NCBI GenBank assembly: GCA_002307135.1
Contig: DBTQ01000010.1
Span: forward strand, 213,400-277,399
DNA: 64,000 bases
From: Bacteroidetes bacterium UBA1312
Lineage (GTDB): Bacteria > Bacteroidota > Bacteroidia > Chitinophagales > Chitinophagaceae
Direction of reading: 5' to 3'
Shown: positions 36,505 through 45,800 of the stretch, piece by piece
Numbering within the stretch: the first letter of the stretch is position 1
How the letters are laid out: every line of letters starts with the position of its first letter
Notes under the pieces: model-generated
What the model saw: only the letters and a program-made list of their open reading frames with translations
The model's database searches: none
What the model was told of the DNA's origin: nothing
Program-made: the position numbers and the translations under genes

Positions 36505-37383
36505 ATGGATTTCAGGAAAAACGGGCTATCCTGTCAGGAAGCCAAAGAGCAGGATATGGTTGCGTACCTATCCTCGTTAGGCCATGAACCGGCAAAGATC
36601 AGGGGTAATGATTTTTGGTATTTATCCCCCTTAAGGAACGAGCAAACTGCCTCGTTCAAAGTGAACAGAAAATTGAATCTCTGGTATGATCATGGTATCG
36701 GCAAAGGGGGCAACCTTATCGACTTCGCCATCCTATACCATGATTGTACGGTAGGCGATTTTTTAAGGATGCTGAGCGGTGACTTTTCCGTTCAACAGCA
36801 AAAGCCTTTTGAGCCTTATCAAAACTCAAAAATTACCGAACCGAAAATCAGCATAACAAAGGAGCATACCCTATCCTCGGTTGAACTATTCAACTACCTG
36901 CGGGAGCGTCAGATTGCTCAGGATATTGCAGACACGTATTGTAAAGAAGTCAGCTATATTTTCGAGGGTAGAACCTACTATGCCATTGGCTTCAAAAATG
37001 ATGCAGGAGGCTATGAGCTGCGCAACCGTTATTTCAAAGGCAGTAGTTCCCCGAAAGATATGACCCACCTAAAAAGTGGGGCGAAAACACTCCTTGTTTT
37101 CGAGGGCTTTTTTGACTTCCTCTCCTACCAGTCCATTATCCAAAAGATGGACACTCCATTACAGGATTATTTAATCCTCAATAGCCTGTCTTTTATGGAA
37201 AGAGCCATCTCTATCATGCAAGACTATGAACTTAGCCGTTTGTTTCTGGACAATGATACCGCAGGACAAAATTGCAGCCTGTATGCCTGCTCATTGGATG
37301 AACGCTTTAAAGACGAAAGCGGCCTGTATCAAAACTACAAAGACCTCAATGATTTCCTCTGCCGAAAGCAGAGACAGGCTTGA
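36505..37383 (+). CDS. Toprim-domain DNA primase-like protein
   Basis: A 292-residue protein from the ATG at 36505 (a GTG six bases earlier is also possible). The N-terminal part has the DnaG CHC2-like arrangement WYLSPLRNEQTASFKVNRKLNLWYDHGIGKGGNLIDFA, but without the zinc-binding cysteines. The toprim core is LLVFEGFFDFLSYQ (about 195-208) and the acidic LFLDNDTAGQ (about 244-253). It probably primes replication of the transferred strand. It is the usual neighbour of mobA/mobB in Bacteroidota elements. Confidence 0.8.
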   Translation: MDFRKNGLSCQEAKEQDMVAYLSSLGHEPAKIRGNDFWYLSPLRNEQTASFKVNRKLNLWYDHGIGKGGNLIDFAILYHDCTVGDFLRMLSGDFSVQQQKPFEPYQNSKITEPKISITKEHTLSSVELFNYLRERQIAQDIADTYCKEVSYIFEGRTYYAIGFKNDAGGYELRNRYFKGSSSPKDMTHLKSGAKTLLVFEGFFDFLSYQSIIQKMDTPLQDYLILNSLSFMERAISIMQDYELSRLFLDNDTAGQNCSLYACSLDERFKDESGLYQNYKDLNDFLCRKQRQA

Positions 37384-37517
37384 TGATTTTTATCCTGTTT
37401 TAAGGAATACCCCAAGACAAGCTAAAAATATAGACTAGCCAAATAACCAAACAGCAATCATCCAAAACTTACACCAATCTTAAAGATGGAAGACAGTTTC
37501 CCTGTTGCACTGGAAAC

Positions 37518-37553
37518 GGCAAGATGTACTGTTGTATCACAACAGATCTTGCC
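37518..37553. other. Candidate origin of transfer (oriT) hairpin
   Basis: GGCAAGAT (37518-37525) pairs exactly with ATCTTGCC (37546-37553). Nested inside, CTGTTGT (37529-37535) pairs with ACAACAG (37539-37545) around an ATC loop. It lies 72 bp before the relaxosome accessory gene, where oriT is found in related elements. The large two-part stem and its position make it the best oriT candidate; the nick site is not assigned. Confidence 0.6.
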
Positions 37554-37625
37554 ACCCTCACTCGGAACTCGTTGGCGGATGACTGCAAATGTATTTTAGA
37601 TTGATAAACGTGCAAAAGATAAGTG

Positions 37626-38006
37626 ATGAAAGAACAGAACAATCGAACCAAATGGCTGCACCTTCGCCTTACCCAAGACGAGCAAAACAAACTCAATAAA
37701 CTATTTAAAGCCTCCTGTTGCCCCAAAATAAGTGATTATGCCAGGGCTGTTTTACTTGGTAAACCTATTATCGCCAGCTATAGAAACACGTCTATGGATG
37801 ACTTTATGACAGAGATGATCCGGCTACGGACAGAGCTGAACAGCATAGGCAATAACTTCAATCAGCTTGTCAAGAGAGCCAACACCTACAAGGATGACAA
37901 GACCATTTCAGGGCTGCTGGTGGGCTATGAACTGGACAGAAGACAGCTCTTGCGGCATATTGAAACCATTAAGCTATTCATTGAAAAAAATGCAGCCTCA
38001 TGGTAG
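37626..38006 (+). CDS. mobA: Relaxosome accessory protein (MobC family; mobA position)
   Basis: A 126-residue protein, taken from the ATG at 37626 rather than the preceding GTG. The N-terminal RTKWLHLRLTQDEQNKLNKLF and ISDYARAVLLGKP resemble a ribbon-helix-helix DNA-binding fold, and LRTELNSIGNNFNQLVKRAN is the hallmark of MobC-type relaxosome proteins. It would bind oriT and assist the relaxase. It overlaps the relaxase gene by seven bases. In CTnDOT-type nomenclature this position is called mobA. Confidence 0.8.
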   Translation: MKEQNNRTKWLHLRLTQDEQNKLNKLFKASCCPKISDYARAVLLGKPIIASYRNTSMDDFMTEMIRLRTELNSIGNNFNQLVKRANTYKDDKTISGLLVGYELDRRQLLRHIETIKLFIEKNAASW

Positions 38007-39280
38007 CCCGCATCAAGATCGGCAGCTCCCTGAACAGGGCCTTTTTCTACAACGAAAACAAGCAGAAAGAAGGTGTTGCCGAGTGCATTATGGCGCAGAA
38101 TTATCCCGCAGACCTGGAGCGACTAAGCGAACACCAGCGTCTGAATGTGCTGCAAAAAGTAGCCTCTTTAAACCCAAACATAAAGGTCAATAGCGTCCAT
38201 ATCTCCCTGAATTTTGACCCATCGGAACAACCTTCAGTGGAGCAGTTGAAGGAGATTGCCAGCATTTATATGGATCAGATTGGCTTTGGGCAACAGCCTT
38301 ATTTGGTCTACCAGCACCATGATGCGGGACATCCGCACATCCATCTGCTGACCACAAAAGTAGGTCTGGACGGCAAGGGAATCAATACCCATAACATTGG
38401 AAAGACCCGCTCTGAAACAGTACGAAAAGCCATCGAAATACAGTTCGGTTTGGTCAAAGCGGAGGATATGAAACCCAAAGATTATAGCCTTAAACCAGCA
38501 TACGTGCAGCAGGTACACTATGGCAAAACAGAAAGCCGTAAAGCAATCGCAACGGTACTGAACGAAGTACTGAAAAATTATAAATACACTTCGCTCCCAG
38601 AATTAAATGTAGTGCTTCACCAATACAACGTACATGCCGACAGAGGTACAGAACAATCGCGAACCTTTAAAAACAATGGGCTGTTTTACAGGATACAGGA
38701 CGATAAAGGCCTACCCGTTGGCGTACCGATCAAAGCCAGTTCATTCGCAGAAAAGCCCACTTTAAAATACCTTGAAGAGCATTTTAAAATCAATGAAACG
38801 ACCCGCTTGCCCTTCAAAGGCAAACTGAAAAATGCGATTGACCTGTTCTTCCTTAGATCAGCCAAACCCAGCATTCCGGCATTGATAAAAGCTTTGGACA
38901 AAGAAGGTATCCATACCGTTTTAAGGCAGAGTGAAAGCGGCCAGCTCTATGGTATTACCTATGTCGATCACCGCAATAAATGTGTATTCAACGGTAGCGC
39001 ACTGGGCAAAGAATACAGCGCAAAAGCTATTCAGGAGCAATGCAATGTAGCTCCAATTTCCACGCTGAATATCCCATCAAAATCCATCCAAAACCAAAGC
39101 GGGTCTGGTACTGACACTACTGGAAACAAGGAACAAAGTAATCCCATCTCGGAACAGCCGCGCCAACCATCCGACAGCCTGCTCGATATACTCATGCAGA
39201 CAGAATACGGTGTGAACTACGTCCCCTACCAGCTGAGTGGAAAGAAGAAAAAAAGAAAGAGAAAAGGCAAATCCCAATAA
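38000..39280 (+). CDS. mobB: Relaxase/mobilisation nuclease
   Basis: A 426-residue MobA/VirD2-type relaxase. The metal-binding triad is in GHPHIHLLTT (about residues 110-119), with an upstream SLNRAFFYNENK segment carrying the candidate catalytic tyrosine. The N-terminal 230 residues form the relaxase domain; the C-terminus is basic (KKKKRKRKGKSQ). It nicks oriT, attaches to the 5' end and guides the strand to the coupling protein encoded next. It overlaps the accessory protein gene by seven bases. Confidence 0.9.
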   Translation: MVARIKIGSSLNRAFFYNENKQKEGVAECIMAQNYPADLERLSEHQRLNVLQKVASLNPNIKVNSVHISLNFDPSEQPSVEQLKEIASIYMDQIGFGQQPYLVYQHHDAGHPHIHLLTTKVGLDGKGINTHNIGKTRSETVRKAIEIQFGLVKAEDMKPKDYSLKPAYVQQVHYGKTESRKAIATVLNEVLKNYKYTSLPELNVVLHQYNVHADRGTEQSRTFKNNGLFYRIQDDKGLPVGVPIKASSFAEKPTLKYLEEHFKINETTRLPFKGKLKNAIDLFFLRSAKPSIPALIKALDKEGIHTVLRQSESGQLYGITYVDHRNKCVFNGSALGKEYSAKAIQEQCNVAPISTLNIPSKSIQNQSGSGTDTTGNKEQSNPISEQPRQPSDSLLDILMQTEYGVNYVPYQLSGKKKKRKRKGKSQ

Positions 39281-39303
39281 CCAATTTATAAAAATTAAAC
39301 ATC

Positions 39304-41286
39304 ATGAGTACAGGAGAAAACGAACAAGCGCTGAGGAAGATACTCGACATGACAAGATTGATCGCAATTACCATTTTAGCCATACACTTTTATTATTTCT
39401 GCTATGCTGCTTTTAAGCAGTGGCAACTTATATCCAGCTTTACAGATCGTCTGTTGGGCAATATTGCCAGCACCGGCTTGTTCAGCAATTTCATTAAATC
39501 CAAACTGATCGCTTTGGGATTCCTGTGTATCAGCCTTATTGGCGTTACAGGAAAGAAGGACGAAAAGCAAACCTATAAAACAGCCTTCGCCTATATCATT
39601 ACCGGGCTGATCCTGTTCTTGATTAGTTACCTTTTTTTGTACATCACCAAAGAAATGCAGTTAGCAGCAGCACTGTATATCAGCATCACTTCCATTGGAT
39701 TCATGCTGATACTGACAGGTGGCACACTGCTCTCCCGTATCATCAAGCAACAACTAAACGGCAAGGACATATTCAATAAGGAGAACGAAACATTTCCGCA
39801 GGAAGAACGATTACTGGAGAACGAATATTCCATTAACCTCCCTGCAAAATACCACCTGAAGAATAAAGTAAGGGACAGTTGGATCAATATCATTAACCCA
39901 TTTCGGGGACTACTGGTATCCGGTACACCGGGTTCCGGTAAGTCGTATTTCGTCATCCGTCATGTCATCACCCAACATATTAAAAAGGGTTTTGCCCTAT
40001 TCACTTATGACTTCAAATTCGACGACCTCTCCATTATTGTATATAATACATGGCTCAAATACAAGCACCTGTACAAAGTCGTTCCCGAATTTTTTGTCAT
40101 CAACTTTGACGATCTCACAAGAAGCCACAGGTGTAACCCACTAGACCCGTCTGGAATGCTGGACATTACCGATGCTTCAGAATCCGCAAGGACAATATTA
40201 ATGGGGCTGAACAGGGAATGGATCAAAAAACAAGGTGATTTTTTCGTGGAATCCCCGATTAATTTCCTTTCTGCCATCATCTGGTTTTTGCGAAGGTATC
40301 AGGATGGAGAATACTGCACACTGCCCCATGTGATCGAATTAATGCAGCTCGAATACAATGATCTGTTTACCATTTTAAGGCTGGAAAAAGAGATCGAAGT
40401 CCTGATCAATCCATTCATCAATGCTTATTTGAATGACGCAATGGAGCAATTAGAAGGGCAGATCGCATCAGCTAAGATTGCAATGGCGCGCTTATCTTCT
40501 CCTCAATTGTATTATGTGCTTTCGGGTAATGATTTCACCTTAGACATCAATAATTCCGACAAGCCGAAACTCGTTTGTATGGGTAATAATCCGCAGAAAA
40601 TACAGATATACGGAGCGGTGCTATCACTTTATGTAAACCGCCTGGTCAAGCTGGTCAACAAGAAAGGGAAACTCAAAAGCAGTTTGGTCTTTGATGAATT
40701 TCCAACCATCTATCTGAATAACATGGATGGGCTGATCGCAACCGCAAGAAGCAATAAAGTGGCTACTACATTGGGCATACAGGACTTCTCTCAGCTCCGG
40801 AAAGATTATGGCAGGGAACAAGCGGATGTGATCATCAATATCATTGGAAATATTGTTTCAGGTCAGGTTACAGGAGATACTGCCAAACAATTAAGCGAAC
40901 GATTTGGCAAGATCATGCAGGACAGGGAAAGTCTATCCATCAACAGGAACGACACTTCTATTAGCCGTTCAAAGCAACTGGAAGCCGCCATCCCTCCTTC
41001 CAAGATCTCATCCTTGTCCAGTGGTGAATTTGTAGGTATGGTAGCGGATGATCCTGATTGTAAGATCGAATTAAAGACCTTTTATTGCGAGATTCAGAAC
41101 GATCACACCGCATTGAACAAAGAAATGGGGGGCTACAAACCGATACCAGTAATCCGTACAATCAACAACGAAATGGTACAACGGAATTACCTCCAGATCA
41201 AACAGGACGTGCAGGACATTTTGGAAGCAGAAATGGGCCGGATAGTAAACGATCCACAATTGAAGCACCTCGTGATTAAGAAATAA
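39304..41286 (+). CDS. mobC: Conjugative coupling protein (VirD4-like ATPase)
   Basis: A 660-residue inner-membrane ATPase. N-terminal transmembrane helices are at about 18-35, 60-80, 95-115 and 118-140. Walker A SGTPGSGKS is at about 205-213 and Walker B LVFDEFPT at about 460-467, followed by IQDFSQLRKDYG. It docks the relaxosome to the secretion channel and pumps DNA. It lies 23 bp after the relaxase; in CTnDOT nomenclature this gene is mobC. Confidence 0.9.
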   Translation: MSTGENEQALRKILDMTRLIAITILAIHFYYFCYAAFKQWQLISSFTDRLLGNIASTGLFSNFIKSKLIALGFLCISLIGVTGKKDEKQTYKTAFAYIITGLILFLISYLFLYITKEMQLAAALYISITSIGFMLILTGGTLLSRIIKQQLNGKDIFNKENETFPQEERLLENEYSINLPAKYHLKNKVRDSWINIINPFRGLLVSGTPGSGKSYFVIRHVITQHIKKGFALFTYDFKFDDLSIIVYNTWLKYKHLYKVVPEFFVINFDDLTRSHRCNPLDPSGMLDITDASESARTILMGLNREWIKKQGDFFVESPINFLSAIIWFLRRYQDGEYCTLPHVIELMQLEYNDLFTILRLEKEIEVLINPFINAYLNDAMEQLEGQIASAKIAMARLSSPQLYYVLSGNDFTLDINNSDKPKLVCMGNNPQKIQIYGAVLSLYVNRLVKLVNKKGKLKSSLVFDEFPTIYLNNMDGLIATARSNKVATTLGIQDFSQLRKDYGREQADVIINIIGNIVSGQVTGDTAKQLSERFGKIMQDRESLSINRNDTSISRSKQLEAAIPPSKISSLSSGEFVGMVADDPDCKIELKTFYCEIQNDHTALNKEMGGYKPIPVIRTINNEMVQRNYLQIKQDVQDILEAEMGRIVNDPQLKHLVIKK

Positions 41287-41315
41287 AAGTGTAGGATAGA
41301 CATTTAGTAAAACAT

Positions 41316-41351
41316 AAACAGTCCAATATTATCGAAAATATTGGACTGTTT
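41316..41351. terminator. Bidirectional terminator between coupling protein and lipoprotein genes
   Basis: An exact 15-bp stem (41316-41330 with 41337-41351) with a 6-base loop, ending in TTT on the plus strand and with an A-rich left flank for the minus strand. It serves the converging genes at 39304-41286 and 41383-41841. Confidence 0.8.
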
Positions 41352-41382
41352 TATTTATCTGAGAAGCGAGAAAATTCAGTTA

Positions 41383-41841
41383 CTATTCAGATATGTTAGT
41401 CGACAATGTTGTTGTGCTAGTGTCACCAGTCGAGTTGGTTGTCTTCATCAAAACACTTGAACATACCATACTTACTTTACCACTAGTTACTTTTACCGCT
41501 ACGGTTTTGCTATCTGTACCTGTAGCATAAGCTTCCAATAATGGACTAGGAGTTAATGTTTGTATTATTACATCATTAGCTCCTTGTGTCTTTGCTGGAT
41601 CTATTATATTATAAGAACCATCGGTAGTTGGGTACGCTTTGAAATAAAAGGCAAGTGAATTCCCAGCGGCATCTGCAAATGCAATCGAGTTGGCATTTCG
41701 TGTACTTGTAATGGACGTATGGCTGGCACCTAACAGTGTCCAGGTATTGCTTGGTGTGCTAGTACTTCCACTATCACTCTTTTTACAAGAGCTTGAAAAT
41801 AATACGCCTAATGTACATACACTTAATAATACTTTCTTCAT
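41383..41841 (-). CDS. Hypothetical lipoprotein
   Basis: A 152-residue lipoprotein with signal peptide MKKVLLSVCTLGVLFSSSC, predicted lipidated Cys19, followed by a Ser/Thr-rich linker. The mature part is beta-rich (TWTLLGASHTSITSTRNANSIAFAD). It resembles small Bacteroidota surface lipoproteins in layout only. It may mark the start of DNA outside the conjugative core; its relation to the downstream RHS operon is unclear. Confidence 0.6.
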   Translation of the reverse strand: MKKVLLSVCTLGVLFSSSCKKSDSGSTSTPSNTWTLLGASHTSITSTRNANSIAFADAAGNSLAFYFKAYPTTDGSYNIIDPAKTQGANDVIIQTLTPSPLLEAYATGTDSKTVAVKVTSGKVSMVCSSVLMKTTNSTGDTSTTTLSTNISE

Positions 41842-42166
41842 ACTTATTTTGTTGTTTTGGTTTGGTTTAAAAAAATCGTTCTTAATTATTTACTCCCTTT
41901 ATGTAAGTGACTTTGTTTTTTAATTGCTAACACATGCAATAACCGTGTACCAACTATATTGAGACATTACAGTGCGTGGCTGTATATCTGGTGTCTCTTT
42001 TTATATTTTTTTGCTTCGGTTTGAAGGTTAGCAAATATAAAAAGGACACGTGATGCCAGTCATGGTCGGAAGAAATTCCGAACATGACTGCACGTGATGC
42101 CGCTTATTTTTCAATCTTAGTTTTCAAAACCTACAGATCTGAAACACGACCTCTGGCCTATTACCT
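41842..42166. other. Intergenic region with a large flanked hairpin
   Basis: A 325-bp gap with no ORF. It contains the hairpin and direct repeats at 42047-42101 and AT-rich spacer. The promoter for the lipoprotein gene should lie in 41842-41940 on the minus strand, but no clear box is seen. Confidence 0.4.
42047..42101. repeat. Hairpin bounded by 11-bp direct repeats
   Basis: CACGTGATGCC occurs at 42047-42057 and again at 42091-42101. Between them CAGTCATG / CATGACTG (42057-42064 and 42083-42090) and TCGGAA / TTCCGA form an extended stem with one mismatch around GAAA. On the minus strand it is followed by TTTTT, so it may terminate the RHS operon; the direct repeats are unusual for a terminator and suggest a mobile or dispersed palindromic element. 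Confidence 0.6.
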
Positions 42167-42802
42167 TTACAGCTTTATTTTTGTTCTGTATAATTTCTTA
42201 TCTATCTCTGGCAAGTAGCGCATAAAAGTGTCTTTTACGTATTTAACAACCAAGTCATTAAAGGTATAAGTACTAACGTTGCTTCTTAGTCTAAACTCAC
42301 CTTTGTTCTTTAAATAGACAAATAAATAAGATACTGTTTCACCAGGCATAAAATTATCCCAAACATTATTACTCCAATAACCAACTTGTTCCATTTTTTT
42401 AATAAGTGTGTCCAGCTGTTCCATTCTATGTTCTTGATAGGTAACAGAGTAAAAAAATGAATCTTTACCCAAAATAATATCTCTTGGAGGAAATTTAATT
42501 GATACGATATTGTCTAAATACTTAGTATAGGAATACAAAACGGACTCCTTAAGCATCAATGAATAAAAGGAACTAACTTGCCACGCGCCACCTCTAACGT
42601 ACAATAAGTAAAAATCATAGTCTGCATATCTTTTTATTTCCGTTTCTCCAACAGACCTTCTCATGGCTTCTAAGTCCTTATCGTATGATTTGGAATCATG
42701 ATGATTCGTTTCATCATATCGAGTATTTACTTGATGAGGATTGCAACTACAGAGTCCTAGAAATAATAAGATTAATAGTCGTCTATTTTTTAAACCAATC
42801 AT
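42167..42802 (-). CDS. Putative immunity lipoprotein for the RHS toxin
   Basis: A 211-residue protein starting MIGLKNRRLLILLFLGLCSC, a lipoprotein signal with lipidation at Cys18 or Cys20. A longer frame to 42874 overlaps the RHS gene by 92 bp and is not used. The chosen start overlaps the RHS gene end by 20 bp, the usual arrangement for a toxin and its immunity gene. The mature part is alpha/beta (YADYDFYLLYVRGGAWQVSSFYSLML; FMPGETVSYLFVYLKN). Immunity function is inferred from position, membrane anchoring and shared AT-rich composition with the toxin domain; no immunity family is recognised. Confidence 0.55.
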   Translation of the reverse strand: MIGLKNRRLLILLFLGLCSCNPHQVNTRYDETNHHDSKSYDKDLEAMRRSVGETEIKRYADYDFYLLYVRGGAWQVSSFYSLMLKESVLYSYTKYLDNIVSIKFPPRDIILGKDSFFYSVTYQEHRMEQLDTLIKKMEQVGYWSNNVWDNFMPGETVSYLFVYLKNKGEFRLRSNVSTYTFNDLVVKYVKDTFMRYLPEIDKKLYRTKIKL

Positions 42803-45800
42803 TGTATTTGCGTGTTTGTTGAGTCTCATTAAGAGCATCATGATTATAAATAGTAATACCAATAGGAGTTGCAATAAACATCGGTTGATCCCTTCCTAAA
42901 ATTGGTCTGACATAGTCAATAGGAACTTTGCCATATGTATTCCCTGTAAATTTATCAAATTTCAAGTAATCAGTTGGAGTACCAAAAATTTGCATCAAGG
43001 AACTCTGAGAATTTATTTTAGCCATACTTTCAAAATCTTGGACATGCGTATGACCAATTCCTAAAACAGAGCTTCGCCAGCTTGCAGGCATTGCATTTAC
43101 AGCGGCATCCATTGGAAATGTATTTTGATTGGATGATGAACCAGCAGGTGCTGCTAATTCATTAAACATTATCTGTTTGTCTCGTCCTATCGAAGTATAA
43201 AACCCGACCTCTTTATTTGACTTTAATGATTTTTTTACAATATTTCTCAAACTACCCATCGATTTTTCTCCAATAAATGCAAATGATAACATACTACGAG
43301 TATATTTAGCTGCGCCATTTCTTTCACCAACTGACATCTTATTTATTTTATCAATAAGAGCCGATGCTTGACCAACCTTTTCGGGTTCTATATCGACAAA
43401 ATGAATTTCATTTTTTAGATTATCATTTATAGTTCCTACAAGCTTTCCCTCTGCTGTATGAATAACCGTTGTATCTCCTAATGGGTCTGCAAACATTATT
43501 GGATTGCCACTAAACGTTGCATAAGGACTAACTGAAGGATTTGGTTTCGGATCTCTATTAGGTCTGGTTCCAGTACGTGTCGGGTATTCCCAATATTGGG
43601 CAGTGTTCCAGTTACCTGTACCAGCGACTTCGTTCATTTTCATCTGTCCGTTAAAGCCCATCTCGTAAGGATCTTTTCCCTTGTTGCACAAAGTTACGAG
43701 AACATTTTGAGGAGTGTACGTGACTTTTTCGTAGCCCGCATAGCCCATGGTAAAGAGCCCACCCGGAGGTGCAGTAATATAGCTGGACATGATATTGGCC
43801 TGTATGGTGATGGTGCTTCCTGTAGGTACAACACTGCTGAACACCATAGACATAGGCGTATAAACGGTACGGCTGCTGAACATGTAGGCTTTGCCGGCAC
43901 GTACTTCTGATACCGCAATAGTAACCGGAGAACCATATATGTAGCTGATGGTAGCTGATACATCAATCGGTACACCAGAGGTAACCGGGATGCTGATGTT
44001 CAAGCCTCCTGTAGCCCCATACACCGTAGTACCTCCCCCAAAGCCGCCTGAGCCAAGGGTAGCACCAAAAACCGGTGTGGCCGTGCTGAGTACAGCAGTT
44101 GTGGTTTTGACCGGTACTAGCTGCGTAACAGTGGTGGTGACACAGTGAGTGGCTGTATCGTTGGTGAACCTACCCGGCATAAGCATACCGTAAGGGTAAT
44201 AGTCGTAAGCGGCTACTATGGCTGCATTGAAGTAGTCGCGTACACCACCGCTTGTTGTTTTGACATAGCGTTTGTCGCTGATGGTACTTTGTACGTTACC
44301 GAGCTGGTTGGTCAACTCATATTGTTTTTGACCCAAGAGGTGCTGCGCTACTGTAGCATGAACGAGGCTGTTGTAACCTCCCCCTGCTCCAAGAGAGGGG
44401 AGAAAGTGTGGTTCGGTGGAGCCGGTGTCGATGATATCGTTGTAACTATAGCTGTACCATGGTGTAGGTAATCCGAGGGTAAGGGTGTCGATGACACCAC
44501 TGCGGAAGTCCCAACTGCTGCGGTATTGCGTAGGCCAGTAGTTGTCGATACCGATACGACTGCTGCCATACATGTGGTGGTTGCCGAGGCTGATCTGCTG
44601 CTGTTTGAGCGCAGGTGCCCCACCGGCAGAAAGCCCGGCAGTGCCTACACCAAGCAAGGTAGCGATGTGCACTACATCCACGCTTGGCACCAGGCTCAGG
44701 GCGGTATCCATAGCCGCATAATCTGTGAGGCCGGAAACATAACTTACCGGATCGCTGTAATAAGATACCGTAGCTAGTGTGGTGCCACTGGCTATTGTAC
44801 TTAGTACAGTACTGCCGGAAGGCCACCAATCCGCAAAGCCATAAAGCCCCTCGGTGCTTTTGTCGGTACCATGCAGGATAGCATTGCTGTTGGCTGCTAT
44901 ATCCCCGTATTGAAAGAGCGCGTCCTGCAGGAGATTGACATATCCGTTTTGCTGATACCAGGGATCAGTTACATAGTTCGTATCCGTGCTCACGGTATTG
45001 AGCCAGTTGTCCAGACTAGCGGGGTTCTGGTTGTAATAGTTGAAGAGCTGGTTGCCAAAGTAAGCCGGATTACTGTTGGTCAGGTTGAACATGGCATTGA
45101 ACAATAATGTAGAGTCCATAGTCGTAGTCAGCGTGATCTGGTTGTCTTGCGCGATCTGGCTGTAGAGATCGGGCAGATCCTGAGCTACCTGCACCAACGC
45201 ACGTTGCCGCATCATGATATCCGGGTTGGTAAAGATGGTATTACTCATGTTCATGAGCGTGGTCATCGGGTTGGTCTGCATCAGTTCTGTACGCAGGGCA
45301 TCGGCCACAGGGTACGCGCTTTCAGATACACTGTAGTCGCACATAGCACGCAAGACACCAAAACCACCAGTGATAAATTGCTGCGTGAGCGAAGGGTCGT
45401 TGGCCAGGTAGTACCCAACCGGGAAGCTGGAGGTAGGCCCTACAACACTAGTAATGTAGGTGGCGAATGCAGGATCGGTAAGGTAACCCAATGTTGACAA
45501 TGTGCTGACCCAGGTCCTTTTGACATCAGTGCCCGTAATGGCACCACGTATGCGTGGGAATGTTTGTATCACACCACCTTTGTCATATTCGCGCATGGCG
45601 TTGTATTCTGCGAGTATGTTGCCGGAAGCTTCACGTACATAGAAGGTGCTGTTTTCGAGAGAGCCGGTGTCGGTAGTGGTGACTTGTTTTTTGTAGGTAC
45701 GGTGCCCCAGCCCGTCGTAGCCAAAGTAGAGGCTGAGGGCTTTGGTCTTATTGGTCAATGTTGTGGCTTTGCCATAGATGTTCCAGAGCATGGTGTCGGT

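Noticed and set aside
1..41400. Attachment sites or integrase of the conjugative element
   Set aside because: No tyrosine or serine recombinase and no convincing terminal repeat pair is visible; the element extends past the left edge.
42803..42874. Upstream extension of the immunity lipoprotein
   Set aside because: The extension is antisense-free but lies in the RHS coding end and would bury the lipoprotein signal behind a second hydrophobic stretch.
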